The notes under the pieces are model-generated. The model saw only the letters and a program-made list of their open reading frames with translations. It was not told the DNA's origin and did not search any database. Both the position numbers and the translations under genes were made by a program. From assembly GCF_938018145.1 (NCBI RefSeq), contig NZ_CALIII010000315.1, positions 1-5,689 on the forward strand: DNA of 5,689 bases. Direction: 5' to 3'. Position 1 is the first letter of the stretch, and the number at the start of each line of letters is the position of its first letter. This DNA is from an uncultured Campylobacter sp. (GTDB taxonomy: Bacteria > Campylobacterota > Campylobacteria > Campylobacterales > Campylobacteraceae). Below, piece after piece: positions 1 through 5,389 of this stretch.

Positions 1-1
1 T

Positions 2-589
2 TTTATATTTAGCTTGATTGTTTATATTTTGGCAGCTTTGAGCCTATTTATCGTACCCGAAGACATCTTGTCCGCTCACGCAGATTTTAGAGATTTTACG
101 GCATTTATGGCGGATTTTTATCCTGCTATAAACGTAGCGCAGACTAAAACCGCCTTTGGCGACGTAGCGTCGTTTCATCTTAGCTATTTGTACTTTTTTA
201 TGCTAGTTTGTTTGCTGTTTGCGGGACTTTACGGCGTGGCAAAAGGGGCTACCGGTAGGCTTGAGGAAAACAAAAACAACGCCCAAGCGCTTTTGCAAGA
301 CATTATTTTATTTGTGCTTATGGTATGCTTTTTGATATTCGGCGGACTTGATGTTTTTTTCTCGGGTTATAGCATATGGCACACTTATCGGCCGACGCGG
401 GAGTTTATAATGCAGACGAGATTAGGTCTATTTTTGCGTTATGAGATAATCGGCTTTGGCATTGCAAATTTTGGTATGATGGTGTCGGCATATCTTATTG
501 TGCAGATTTTTAGGCAGCTGCTGGCGTTCGTTTTGCTTAGGACTCGCCAAACGGCTACGTTTTTCGGACGGACATTTAGGCGACGCTAG
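2..589 (+). CDS. Multi-pass membrane protein of unknown function (5' end cut by window edge)
   Basis: The frame is open to the left edge, so the true start probably lies outside the window. A TTG at 14 could serve as a start, but no ribosome binding site is visible in the 13 bases before it. Counted from that TTG the product is 191 residues, with about four hydrophobic segments: the N-terminal end to about residue 14, then about 53-76, 96-116 and 143-172. A polar loop (about 15-50) follows the first segment, a Lys/Asn/Glu-rich loop (about 77-95) separates the second and third, and the tail is strongly basic, ending in three arginines. That suggests an inner-membrane protein with a cytoplasmic C-terminus by the positive-inside rule. 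I do not recognise a family or any catalytic motif. It ends convergently with the gene at 668-1327, 78 bp away. That this is a real gene is fairly sure; its function is unknown. Confidence 0.75.
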   Translation, partial: FIFSLIVYILAALSLFIVPEDILSAHADFRDFTAFMADFYPAINVAQTKTAFGDVASFHLSYLYFFMLVCLLFAGLYGVAKGATGRLEENKNNAQALLQDIILFVLMVCFLIFGGLDVFFSGYSIWHTYRPTREFIMQTRLGLFLRYEIIGFGIANFGMMVSAYLIVQIFRQLLAFVLLRTRQTATFFGRTFRRR

Positions 590-606
590 CCGACTCGTTA
601 AAGCTT

Positions 607-651
607 GTTTAAATTTGACCGTACTCGTCGATAAATGAGCCAAATTTAAAC
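607..651. terminator. AT-rich hairpin between convergent genes, possible bidirectional terminator
   Basis: GTTTAAATTTG at 607-617 is the exact reverse complement of CAAATTTAAAC at 641-651, giving an 11-bp stem around a 23-base loop. It lies in the 78-bp gap between two genes that end toward each other (589 and 668). A competing stem pairs 612-622 with 650-660 through one G-U wobble. The stem is AT-rich and has no clean T-run after it, and AAATTT words are common in this DNA, so chance pairing is possible. A terminator role is inferred from position. Confidence 0.35.
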
Positions 652-667
652 GGTTAAATTCGTAAAT

Positions 668-1327
668 TTAAGCCGACCGTCGTATCTGCCTTAGTTTTAT
701 GCGGATGAGATTTGCTTTTAGTAGCGCTTCTTCTTTATTTGGCGAGTTTGAGAGCCGCTCTAGCGCCTCTTTGGCGAGTTTTTCGGGCTCGCTTAAGTCC
801 TTTTTCGTGCTTAACTCTTCTAGCAGCTTTGCATTAGCCTTTGCCACACTTAGGCACAAAAAGTCAAAACATACGCAAAATACGAGTAAAATCTGCGCGC
901 ACGGGACGTAAATGCTAAAAATATCCCTTGAAATTATCGCCGTGATAAGCTCGCAAAGCAGCTCTAAAAGCGCCAAACGAAACGAAAAAACGTAAAAATA
1001 TCGCTCCTCCAGCCTGGCGATCAGCGAAAACACAAAAAGTAGCGCATATAGCAGCATTTCGCCGCCAACTCCGCCAAAAATCTGTGCCAAGGCGCTCCAA
1101 GTAAAATTAAAAACCAAATTTTGCGAAACCAGCGCGATGTAAAGCGATAAAATGTATGCTGGCGCAAACACAGCGAGGCTAAATTTGGGGTCTTGCGAGT
1201 AAAGTCGGACGGTAAATTTGATAAACGCGTAAAATTTCGCCAAAACGCCGAAAGCAAAATATCCGACCGCAGATAAAAACAGCACGCAAGCGCAGAAAAA
1301 TGCAATCGCAAAGGTCGTTTCGCTCAA
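668..1327 (-). CDS. Uncharacterised membrane protein with charged helical C-terminal tail
   Basis: The product is 219 residues and starts at a TTG (1325-1327) preceded by AAGGAG at good spacing; no nearby in-frame ATG has comparable support. Hydrophobic stretches lie at about residues 6-30, 51-72, 90-105, 113-133 and 137-160, so about five membrane passes. The last 60 residues are rich in Lys, Glu, Leu and Ala, look like one or two amphipathic helices, and end in a basic cluster. Several cysteines sit in the first and last membrane segments (residues 12, 14, 143, 151, 153 and 158) without forming a recognisable metal or haem motif. I do not recognise the family. It is transcribed divergently from the EamA transporter and convergently with the left-edge membrane gene, so it appears to stand alone. 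The coding call is firm because composition, start signal and membrane pattern agree; the role is unknown. Confidence 0.8.
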   Translation of the reverse strand: MSETTFAIAFFCACVLFLSAVGYFAFGVLAKFYAFIKFTVRLYSQDPKFSLAVFAPAYILSLYIALVSQNLVFNFTWSALAQIFGGVGGEMLLYALLFVFSLIARLEERYFYVFSFRLALLELLCELITAIISRDIFSIYVPCAQILLVFCVCFDFLCLSVAKANAKLLEELSTKKDLSEPEKLAKEALERLSNSPNKEEALLKANLIRIKLRQIRRSA

Positions 1328-1350
1328 ATTTTCTCCTTTTTGTTTTTAAA

Positions 1351-1357
1351 TTTTATA
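1351..1357 (-). promoter_or_regulatory. Candidate -10 box for the membrane protein gene at 668-1327
   Basis: On the minus strand this reads TATAAAA, about 24 bases upstream of the TTG start, leaving room for a short leader that carries the AAGGAG ribosome binding site. Campylobacter sigma-70 promoters commonly show only a -10 element and AT-rich upstream DNA, so no -35 box is expected. The identification rests on position and composition only. Confidence 0.35.
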
Positions 1358-1427
1358 GTTTTCGTCGTTTAACCCGGCTTAATCAAATTTAGCTTCGCCC
1401 CGCCAGCCCTCGCCCAAATTTAACCCC

Positions 1428-1451
1428 AGCTTAAGCATAAGCTTATATACT
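1428..1451 (+). promoter_or_regulatory. Candidate promoter with adjoining inverted repeat for the EamA-yrdC operon
   Basis: TATACT at 1446-1451 is a good Campylobacter-type -10 box, 24 bases before the favoured ATG at 1476. Immediately upstream, AGCTTA (1428-1433) and TAAGCT (1438-1443) form a perfect 6-bp inverted repeat around AGCA. The repeat sits in the spacer that RNA polymerase would cover, a plausible place for a small repressor operator. The operator role is inferred, and a repeat this short could arise by chance. Confidence 0.35.
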
Positions 1452-1475
1452 TTGGCTTTAAATTTAAGGCGGCAA

Positions 1476-2375
1476 ATGAGATCTCAGAGCGAATTTTTTG
1501 GCGTTTTCATCACGCTTCTTGGCGGCGTATTATGGGGATTTAGCAGTGTTTGCGGGCAGTATCTGTTCACGCAAAAAGGCGTCAGCGCCGACTGGCTCGT
1601 GCCCTACCGCCTAGGCCTCGCCGGGCTTGCGATGGTAGCGTATTACATCGCTCGCTCGCCGCGCCTAGCCTTTGCGCCGCTAAAAGATCGCGTGCTTTTG
1701 CCGCAGCTGCTCATCTACGCGTTTTTTGGGCTTATGATGACACAGTATTCGTACTTTTGCGGTGTCGAGCTCTCAAACGCCGCCGTCGCGACCGTGATCC
1801 AGTACTCCGCGCCCGCGCTCATCCTTGCCGTCGTTTGCTTTTTGGAGCGACGAGCGCCCAAAAAGGTCGAGCTCATCGCGCTCATTTTAGCGGTGCTGGG
1901 CGTCGTGCTGCTCGCCACTCACGGCGATCTGGGTTCGCTGGTTATCAGCGCGGAGGCGCTGGTTTGGTGCCTCATTAGCGCGCTTGGCGTCGTGATCTAT
2001 AGCCTCATTCCCACGAAGCTAAATCAAAAATACCCCGTCGCGTTAAATTTAGGCTGGGGTATGGTCATCGGCGGCGGCGCGCTTGCGCTTTATACGCGGG
2101 TTTGGCAGCTAGGCGGCGTGAGCGACGCGGACGGCTTTGCGGCGCTTGCCGCGGTGGTGATTTTGGGCACGATATGCGCGTTTAGCTTTTACATGACGGG
2201 GCTAAAGATAATAGGCGCAAGCAGGGCGAGCATGATCGCGTGCATCGAGCCGGTGAGCGCGGCGGCGTTTGCCTATTTTTGGCTGGGGACGGAGTTCGTG
2301 TTTCTTGATTTTGCGGGCTTTACGCTCATTATCTCGTGCATATTTTTGCTGGCTAAAGATAGGAAAAAGGCCTGA
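1476..2375 (+). CDS. EamA/DMT-superfamily inner-membrane transporter
   Basis: The product is 299 residues, normal for the ten-helix, two-repeat EamA (DUF6) branch of the drug/metabolite transporter superfamily. The N-terminal stretch LLGGVLWGFSSVCGQYLF (residues 14-31) is the typical first helix of each EamA repeat, and it resembles the YicL-like group. The second repeat begins near residue 155, and its later part carries the typical Ile-Glu-Pro-Val (IEPV) motif near residue 259. Family members export amino acids, metabolites or drugs across the inner membrane; the substrate cannot be read from sequence. I chose ATG 1476, preceded by AAGG six bases upstream, over an in-frame TTG at 1452 that lacks a ribosome binding site. 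The gene is clearly GC-richer than the flanking membrane genes (about 63% in one 60-base line) but still carries AAATTT words. It is followed 13 bp later by the YrdC-family gene, so the two are probably co-transcribed. Confidence 0.88.
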   Translation: MRSQSEFFGVFITLLGGVLWGFSSVCGQYLFTQKGVSADWLVPYRLGLAGLAMVAYYIARSPRLAFAPLKDRVLLPQLLIYAFFGLMMTQYSYFCGVELSNAAVATVIQYSAPALILAVVCFLERRAPKKVELIALILAVLGVVLLATHGDLGSLVISAEALVWCLISALGVVIYSLIPTKLNQKYPVALNLGWGMVIGGGALALYTRVWQLGGVSDADGFAALAAVVILGTICAFSFYMTGLKIIGASRASMIACIEPVSAAAFAYFWLGTEFVFLDFAGFTLIISCIFLLAKDRKKA

Positions 2376-2388
2376 ATTTGGAGGAGAG

Positions 2389-2811
2389 ATGATCTATTTG
2401 GCGCAGACCGATACGACGGCGGGATTTTTGAGTAAGGATTTTCGCGAGATAAACGCGCTCAAACGCCGAGCGGCGGACAAACCCTGCCTCATAACGACGG
2501 CAAAGCTTAGCGAGCTAAAAAATCTCGCTCGCGTGCCCGCTAAATTTAAAAATTTAGTGCGCCGCGCGAGGAAAACGACCTTTTTATATCCGAACGCAAA
2601 AGCCGTGCGCGTCGTAAAAGAGTGCGCTCACGAGGAGTTTTTGAGGCAATTTGACTGGCTCTACTCCAGCAGTGCAAATTTAAACGGACAAAATTTCGAC
2701 GAAGTCTGGGCGAAAGCGGCAGCGGACGAGATCGTGGATCAAAATTTCAGCCAAAACGCAAGCTCGAAAATATATAAAATTTCAAAAACGCGCCTAAAAC
2801 GGCTGAGGTAG
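2389..2811 (+). CDS. Short Sua5/YciO/YrdC-family protein
   Basis: The product is 140 residues. It carries the family's nucleotide and threonine site in reduced form: TDTTAGFL (residues 7-14) corresponds to the TDTVYGL-type motif, KRRAADKP (25-32) to the Lys/Arg-rich loop, and SSANLNG (94-100) to the S-A-N motif. Full-length TsaC/YrdC enzymes are about 190 residues and make threonylcarbamoyl-AMP for t6A at position 37 of ANN-decoding tRNAs. This protein is about 50 residues shorter, so it may be the compact Campylobacterota version of the enzyme or a relative with another role. The start is ATG 2389, directly after a strong GGAGGAGAG ribosome binding site; longer upstream extensions would run into the transporter gene. 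It sits tail to tail with tcdA, which acts on the same tRNA modification. Family membership is fairly sure; enzymatic activity is inferred. Confidence 0.8.
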   Translation: MIYLAQTDTTAGFLSKDFREINALKRRAADKPCLITTAKLSELKNLARVPAKFKNLVRRARKTTFLYPNAKAVRVVKECAHEEFLRQFDWLYSSSANLNGQNFDEVWAKAAADEIVDQNFSQNASSKIYKISKTRLKRLR

Positions 2812-2841
2812 TTTGGCCTAAAACCGTCTAGCTGTTAATAA
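2792..2841. terminator. Weak candidate terminator region between convergent yrdC-like and tcdA genes
   Basis: The two genes end 16 bp apart. AACGGCT around 2798-2804 can pair with AGCTGTT around 2830-2836 (one G-U wobble), followed on the plus strand by the T-rich AATAATTTTATTT. A 9-bp direct repeat, GCCTAAAAC, lies at 2792-2800 and 2816-2824. The stem overlaps both coding ends and is weak, so any terminator function is tentative. Confidence 0.2.
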
Positions 2842-3490
2842 TTTTATTTACCGCTAAAGCTGCTAAATTTAGCCCAAAACACGCCGTTACGCCCATGAAG
2901 CTGCCCAGTTTCACGCACCTTGGCAGCTCGGTCGAAAACACGACGTCAAATTTGCCTTTAAAGCCTGCTTTTTTAAGCTCGGTGCGTATTTTTTTAGCAA
3001 ACGGGTCGTTGCAGGTTTGCCAGACGGAGGCGACCTTGATCTGCGTAGGATCGATGCGCTTTGCTCCGCCCATCGAGCTAATGAGCTTTTCGTGCGTTTT
3101 TAGCGCGAGCGCGATCTTGGCGGGCACGTCGTCGATAGCGTCGATCACGAGATCAAAGGGCGAAAAGTCGAAATTTGCGATAAATTCGGGCGTCATTAGC
3201 TCTTGCAGCGCCGTTACGCACTCGTATCTTGCGGCAAATTCGCCGACCTTGACGGCGCCGACTGCCTCGCTGTAAATTTGACGGTTTTGATTGGTTATAT
3301 CAAAAATATCCTTGTCGATGACGGTGATTTTGCCCACGCCCGCGCGAGCCAGCGCGTCCGCGCAGATGCCGCCCACGCCGCCCACGCCGCAGATTAGGAC
3401 GTTTGCGTTTTGAAGCTTTTTAAAATCATCGCCAAACAGCCAGCGAGACCTCGTAAACCGGTCGTTTTGATCCAAAATTTCCTCGCTCAA
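2828..3490 (-). CDS. tcdA: tRNA threonylcarbamoyladenosine dehydratase (TcdA/CsdL, ThiF/MoeB family)
   Basis: The product is 220 residues with an E1-like ATP-binding fold. It opens with RFTRSRWLFG (11-20), a typical TcdA N-terminus, followed by the nucleotide loop GVGGVG (35-40), acidic D60 after the second strand, TNQNRQ (66-71) with the conserved Arg, Lys81, and DAIDD (117-121). IDPTQIKV (146-153) and VVFSTELP (183-190) are specific to the TcdA branch rather than MoeB or ThiF. E. coli TcdA uses ATP to cyclise t6A37 into ct6A. No zinc CxxC pair is seen. E. coli TcdA is longer (268 residues), so this is a compact form. The start is a TTG at 3488-3490 that overlaps the surE stop as TTGA, with AAGGA upstream, implying translational coupling to surE. 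The same surE then MoeB/ThiF order occurs in C. jejuni. Confidence 0.87.
   Translation of the reverse strand: MSEEILDQNDRFTRSRWLFGDDFKKLQNANVLICGVGGVGGICADALARAGVGKITVIDKDIFDITNQNRQIYSEAVGAVKVGEFAARYECVTALQELMTPEFIANFDFSPFDLVIDAIDDVPAKIALALKTHEKLISSMGGAKRIDPTQIKVASVWQTCNDPFAKKIRTELKKAGFKGKFDVVFSTELPRCVKLGSFMGVTACFGLNLAALAVNKIINS
3368..3390. repeat. 9-bp tandem repeat inside the tcdA nucleotide-binding loop
   Basis: GCCGCCCAC occurs twice in tandem plus five more bases. On the coding strand it encodes the Gly-Val-Gly-Gly-Val-Gly loop that binds ATP. The unit is a multiple of three, so gain or loss would keep the frame but change the loop length. It is best explained by the repeating Gly-Val-Gly codons. 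Confidence 0.6.
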
Positions 3491-4269
3491 ATTTGATCCT
3501 TTAGTGCGATTTTTAGGCCTTGCAAGCTCGCGTGCGCGGTCATATCGAGCATGATCGGAGTGAGCGAGGCGAAACTCTCGCTAAGCACGCTGATATCGGA
3601 CTCGCCGTTTTGCTCGTAGTCTAAATTTGACGGTTGTCCGAGCCAGTAGTACTCGATGCCGCGCGGGTTGCGGTGGAGCATCGCGTGCGTGGCGTAGCTG
3701 CGTCTGCCGGCGGGTACAACGCGGTAGCCTCTAAATTCGCGGGCGGAGACGGCGGGGATATTTACGTTTAAAAACTGGCGCGGCGGCAGGAAGATTTCGC
3801 CATTTAGTACGCGCGGAACGATAAATTTGACGGCTTGCTGCGCGAGCGAAAAGCCGAGTTTTTCGATGCTGTCGTTTTTGTAAAACTGCGAAAACGCGAT
3901 GCTTGGCACGCCCTGCAAAACGCCCTCCATAGCCGCTCCGCACGTACCCGAGTAGGTGATATCCTCGCCCACATTGGCGCCGTGGTTTATGCCGCTGATT
4001 ACGAGGTCGGGTAGTTTTTTGTAAAGCGCATGAAGCGCGAGATAGACGCAGTCTGCGGGCGTGGCGTCGTCGAGTTTGTAAAAATCGTCGTCAAGCTTGA
4101 TAAAGCGAAGAGGTCTAGTAAGCGTCAGCGAATGCGCGCAGGCTGATTTTTCGGTACTCGGCGCTACGATCGTAACGCGCGTATCGGGTAGCTCCCTCAG
4201 TGCGCTAGCTAAAGCGTGCAGGCCGCTAGCCTCGAATCCGTCGTCGTTTGTGATTAAAATTTCTTTCAA
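3487..4269 (-). CDS. surE: 5'/3'-nucleotidase SurE
   Basis: The product is 260 residues, close to the 253 of E. coli SurE. It begins with the signature KEILITNDDG (2-11), whose D9 and D10 bind the catalytic divalent metal. The remaining metal ligands fit S42 in APSTEKSACAHS (36-47) and N95 in SGINHGANVG (92-101). YSGTCGAAMEG (106-116) is the usual active-site segment with Cys in place of the common Val. SurE is a cytoplasmic phosphatase of nucleoside 5'- and 3'-monophosphates, linked to stress and stationary-phase survival in other bacteria. The start is a TTG at 4267-4269: the conserved N-terminus leaves no room for another choice, and AAGGA lies at proper spacing. It overlaps tcdA by 4 bp. 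Upstream on the same strand lies trxB of the foreign-looking block, 152 bp away. Confidence 0.95.
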   Translation of the reverse strand: MKEILITNDDGFEASGLHALASALRELPDTRVTIVAPSTEKSACAHSLTLTRPLRFIKLDDDFYKLDDATPADCVYLALHALYKKLPDLVISGINHGANVGEDITYSGTCGAAMEGVLQGVPSIAFSQFYKNDSIEKLGFSLAQQAVKFIVPRVLNGEIFLPPRQFLNVNIPAVSAREFRGYRVVPAGRRSYATHAMLHRNPRGIEYYWLGQPSNLDYEQNGESDISVLSESFASLTPIMLDMTAHASLQGLKIALKDQI

Positions 4270-4338
4270 ATTTATTCCTTTTTATCACGATTAGCTCAAA
4301 TTTGACGAGCCCGTAGCTTTCAAATTTTTAAAGAAATG

Positions 4339-4344
4339 ATTTTA
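4339..4344 (-). promoter_or_regulatory. Candidate extended -10 promoter for surE-tcdA
   Basis: On the minus strand the sequence is TGTGCTAAAAT, an extended -10 element with hexamer TAAAAT at 4339-4344. Transcription would start near 4332 and give a leader of about 60 bases before the TTG of surE. AT-rich DNA lies upstream, as is common in Campylobacter promoters. An own promoter here would let surE-tcdA be expressed independently of the trxB block. Confidence 0.45.
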
Positions 4345-4375
4345 GCACAGCTTTTATTATTTAAATTTAAAGTTT

Positions 4376-4421
4376 TGGCCTATGTTGGATATTGTTTACT
4401 TTATATTTTAGTTTTTAAATT
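4376..4421. other. Probable junction between Campylobacter-type DNA and AT-rich foreign-type DNA
   Basis: To the left are surE leader sequence and Campylobacter-type AAATTT words (last at about 4361-4370). To the right, trxB begins at its stop codon (4422-4424), with a clear drop in GC and a change in codon habits. No tRNA, insertion sequence end, integrase, flanking direct repeat or good terminator is visible. The exact breakpoint cannot be fixed because both sides are AT-rich here. Confidence 0.6.
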
Positions 4422-5366
4422 TTATTCAAATTTCTCAGCAATATATTTTTCAGCGCGAATCGCTGCTACAGCTCCGTCTGATACCGCAGTAACTACTTGA
4501 CGGATATCTTTAACACGACAGTCACCAGCTACAAATACACCATCTACATTTGTTCTAGTATCCTCTCCAGCTTTGATATATCCATCTTCTGTCATTTCAA
4601 CTTTTCCTTCAAATAATTTTGTTTGAGGAATGTATCCTATGAAGAAGAATAATCCCATTGTTCCATCCTCTTCGTCAGCTTCAATTACATATTCTTCACC
4701 AGTTATTAAATTTTTCAATCTAATAGCTTCTAAGATTCCATCTCCGATTGCTTCTGTAACAACAGTATTTCCCAAAATTTCAATTTTCGGATTGTTTTTA
4801 GCTTTTTCTGCAGTTACTTTTTCACAACGAACATTTTCCCTACGGTATACAATCGTTACTTTACGAGCAAATTTAGTTAAGAATAAAGCTTCTTCCACAG
4901 CACTATTAGCTCCACCAACTACATAAACATCAAGCCCTTCGAAAAAGTCACCATCGCAAGTTGCACAGTAAGAAATACCTTTACTTTCTAACTCTTTAAT
5001 TCCTGGCGCATCTAATTTTCTTGGAGACGCTCCTGTTGCAATAATTACTGTTTTGGCAGTATAATCACCACTCACACATGTAACTACTTTTTCATCCCCT
5101 TCAAGTTCAACATTAAGAACTTCATCTTGCTTTATTTCAGCTCCGAAACTCTTAGCTTGTTCAACCATTCTTGCTGTTACACGTGGTCCTGTTGGATCTT
5201 CTACCGCTCCAGGATAGTTTTCAATTAAGTGCGTAATCGCAGCTTGCCCCCCATTTTTAGATTTTTCAAGAACCAAGGTACTTAATTTCGCACGTGAAGC
5301 ATACAGAGCGGCAGATAAACCAGCTGGTCCTGAACCTATAATAATTACATCATAATGTCTACTCAT
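4422..5366 (-). CDS. trxB: Thioredoxin reductase of the glycine-reductase operon type
   Basis: The product is 314 residues, typical of low-molecular-weight bacterial thioredoxin reductase, a cytoplasmic FAD enzyme that reduces thioredoxin. Visible in order are the FAD loop GSGPAG (11-16), GGQA (39-42), ENYPG (49-53), the redox pair CATC (C134 and C137), the pyridine-nucleotide loop GGANSA (151-156), YRRENVR (174-180), and the C-terminal FAD segment AGDCRVKDIRQ (280-290). The NADPH elements differ slightly from the usual GGGxxA and HRRxxxR: the third Gly is Ala and the His is Tyr, but the phosphate-binding arginines remain. The start ATG is preceded by AAAGGAG. A grdX-like gene lies 23 bp upstream, matching the order grdX-trxB at the head of glycine reductase operons of Clostridia and relatives. 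Low GC and codon use set it apart from the genes to the left. The family call is very sure; the operon assignment is inferred from the neighbour. Confidence 0.93.
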   Translation of the reverse strand: MSRHYDVIIIGSGPAGLSAALYASRAKLSTLVLEKSKNGGQAAITHLIENYPGAVEDPTGPRVTARMVEQAKSFGAEIKQDEVLNVELEGDEKVVTCVSGDYTAKTVIIATGASPRKLDAPGIKELESKGISYCATCDGDFFEGLDVYVVGGANSAVEEALFLTKFARKVTIVYRRENVRCEKVTAEKAKNNPKIEILGNTVVTEAIGDGILEAIRLKNLITGEEYVIEADEEDGTMGLFFFIGYIPQTKLFEGKVEMTEDGYIKAGEDTRTNVDGVFVAGDCRVKDIRQVVTAVSDGAVAAIRAEKYIAEKFE

Positions 5367-5389
5367 AATTATTCTCCTTTAGTTATTTT

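Noticed and set aside
1021..1311. A 96-codon minus-strand frame overlapping the membrane protein gene
   Set aside because: It is a shifted frame of the gene at 668-1327, without its own ribosome binding site. The chosen frame has the membrane pattern and the start signal.
1452..1475. Longer start (TTG at 1452) for the EamA transporter
   Set aside because: No ribosome binding site precedes it, it overlaps the likely transcription start, and the added residues are not part of the EamA fold. ATG 1476 has AAGG six bases upstream.
1550..1978. A 142-codon open frame inside the EamA gene, rich in arginine and alanine
   Set aside because: It lies in another frame of a clear transporter gene. Its arginine-rich composition is what GC-rich codons give when shifted, and it has no ribosome binding site or family resemblance.
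2895..3275. A 126-codon plus-strand open frame antisense to tcdA
   Set aside because: The minus-strand protein has all TcdA motifs. The antisense product is Ser/Ala-rich, has no motif, and has no supporting start signal.
3368..3390. Tandem 9-bp repeat as a phase-variation tract
   Set aside because: The unit is a multiple of three with only about 2.5 copies, and it simply encodes the Gly-Val-Gly nucleotide loop. It cannot switch the frame on or off.
2828..3490. MoeB or ThiF (molybdopterin or thiamine sulfur-carrier activation)
   Set aside because: The IDPTQI and VFSTE segments and the N-terminal RFTRSRWLFG are TcdA-type, the zinc cysteine pairs of MoeB/ThiF are absent, and no MoaD- or ThiS-like gene is nearby.
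4630..4926. A 98-codon plus-strand open frame antisense to trxB
   Set aside because: It overlaps a strongly supported trxB. The open frame is a by-product of AT-rich, stop-poor antisense sequence.
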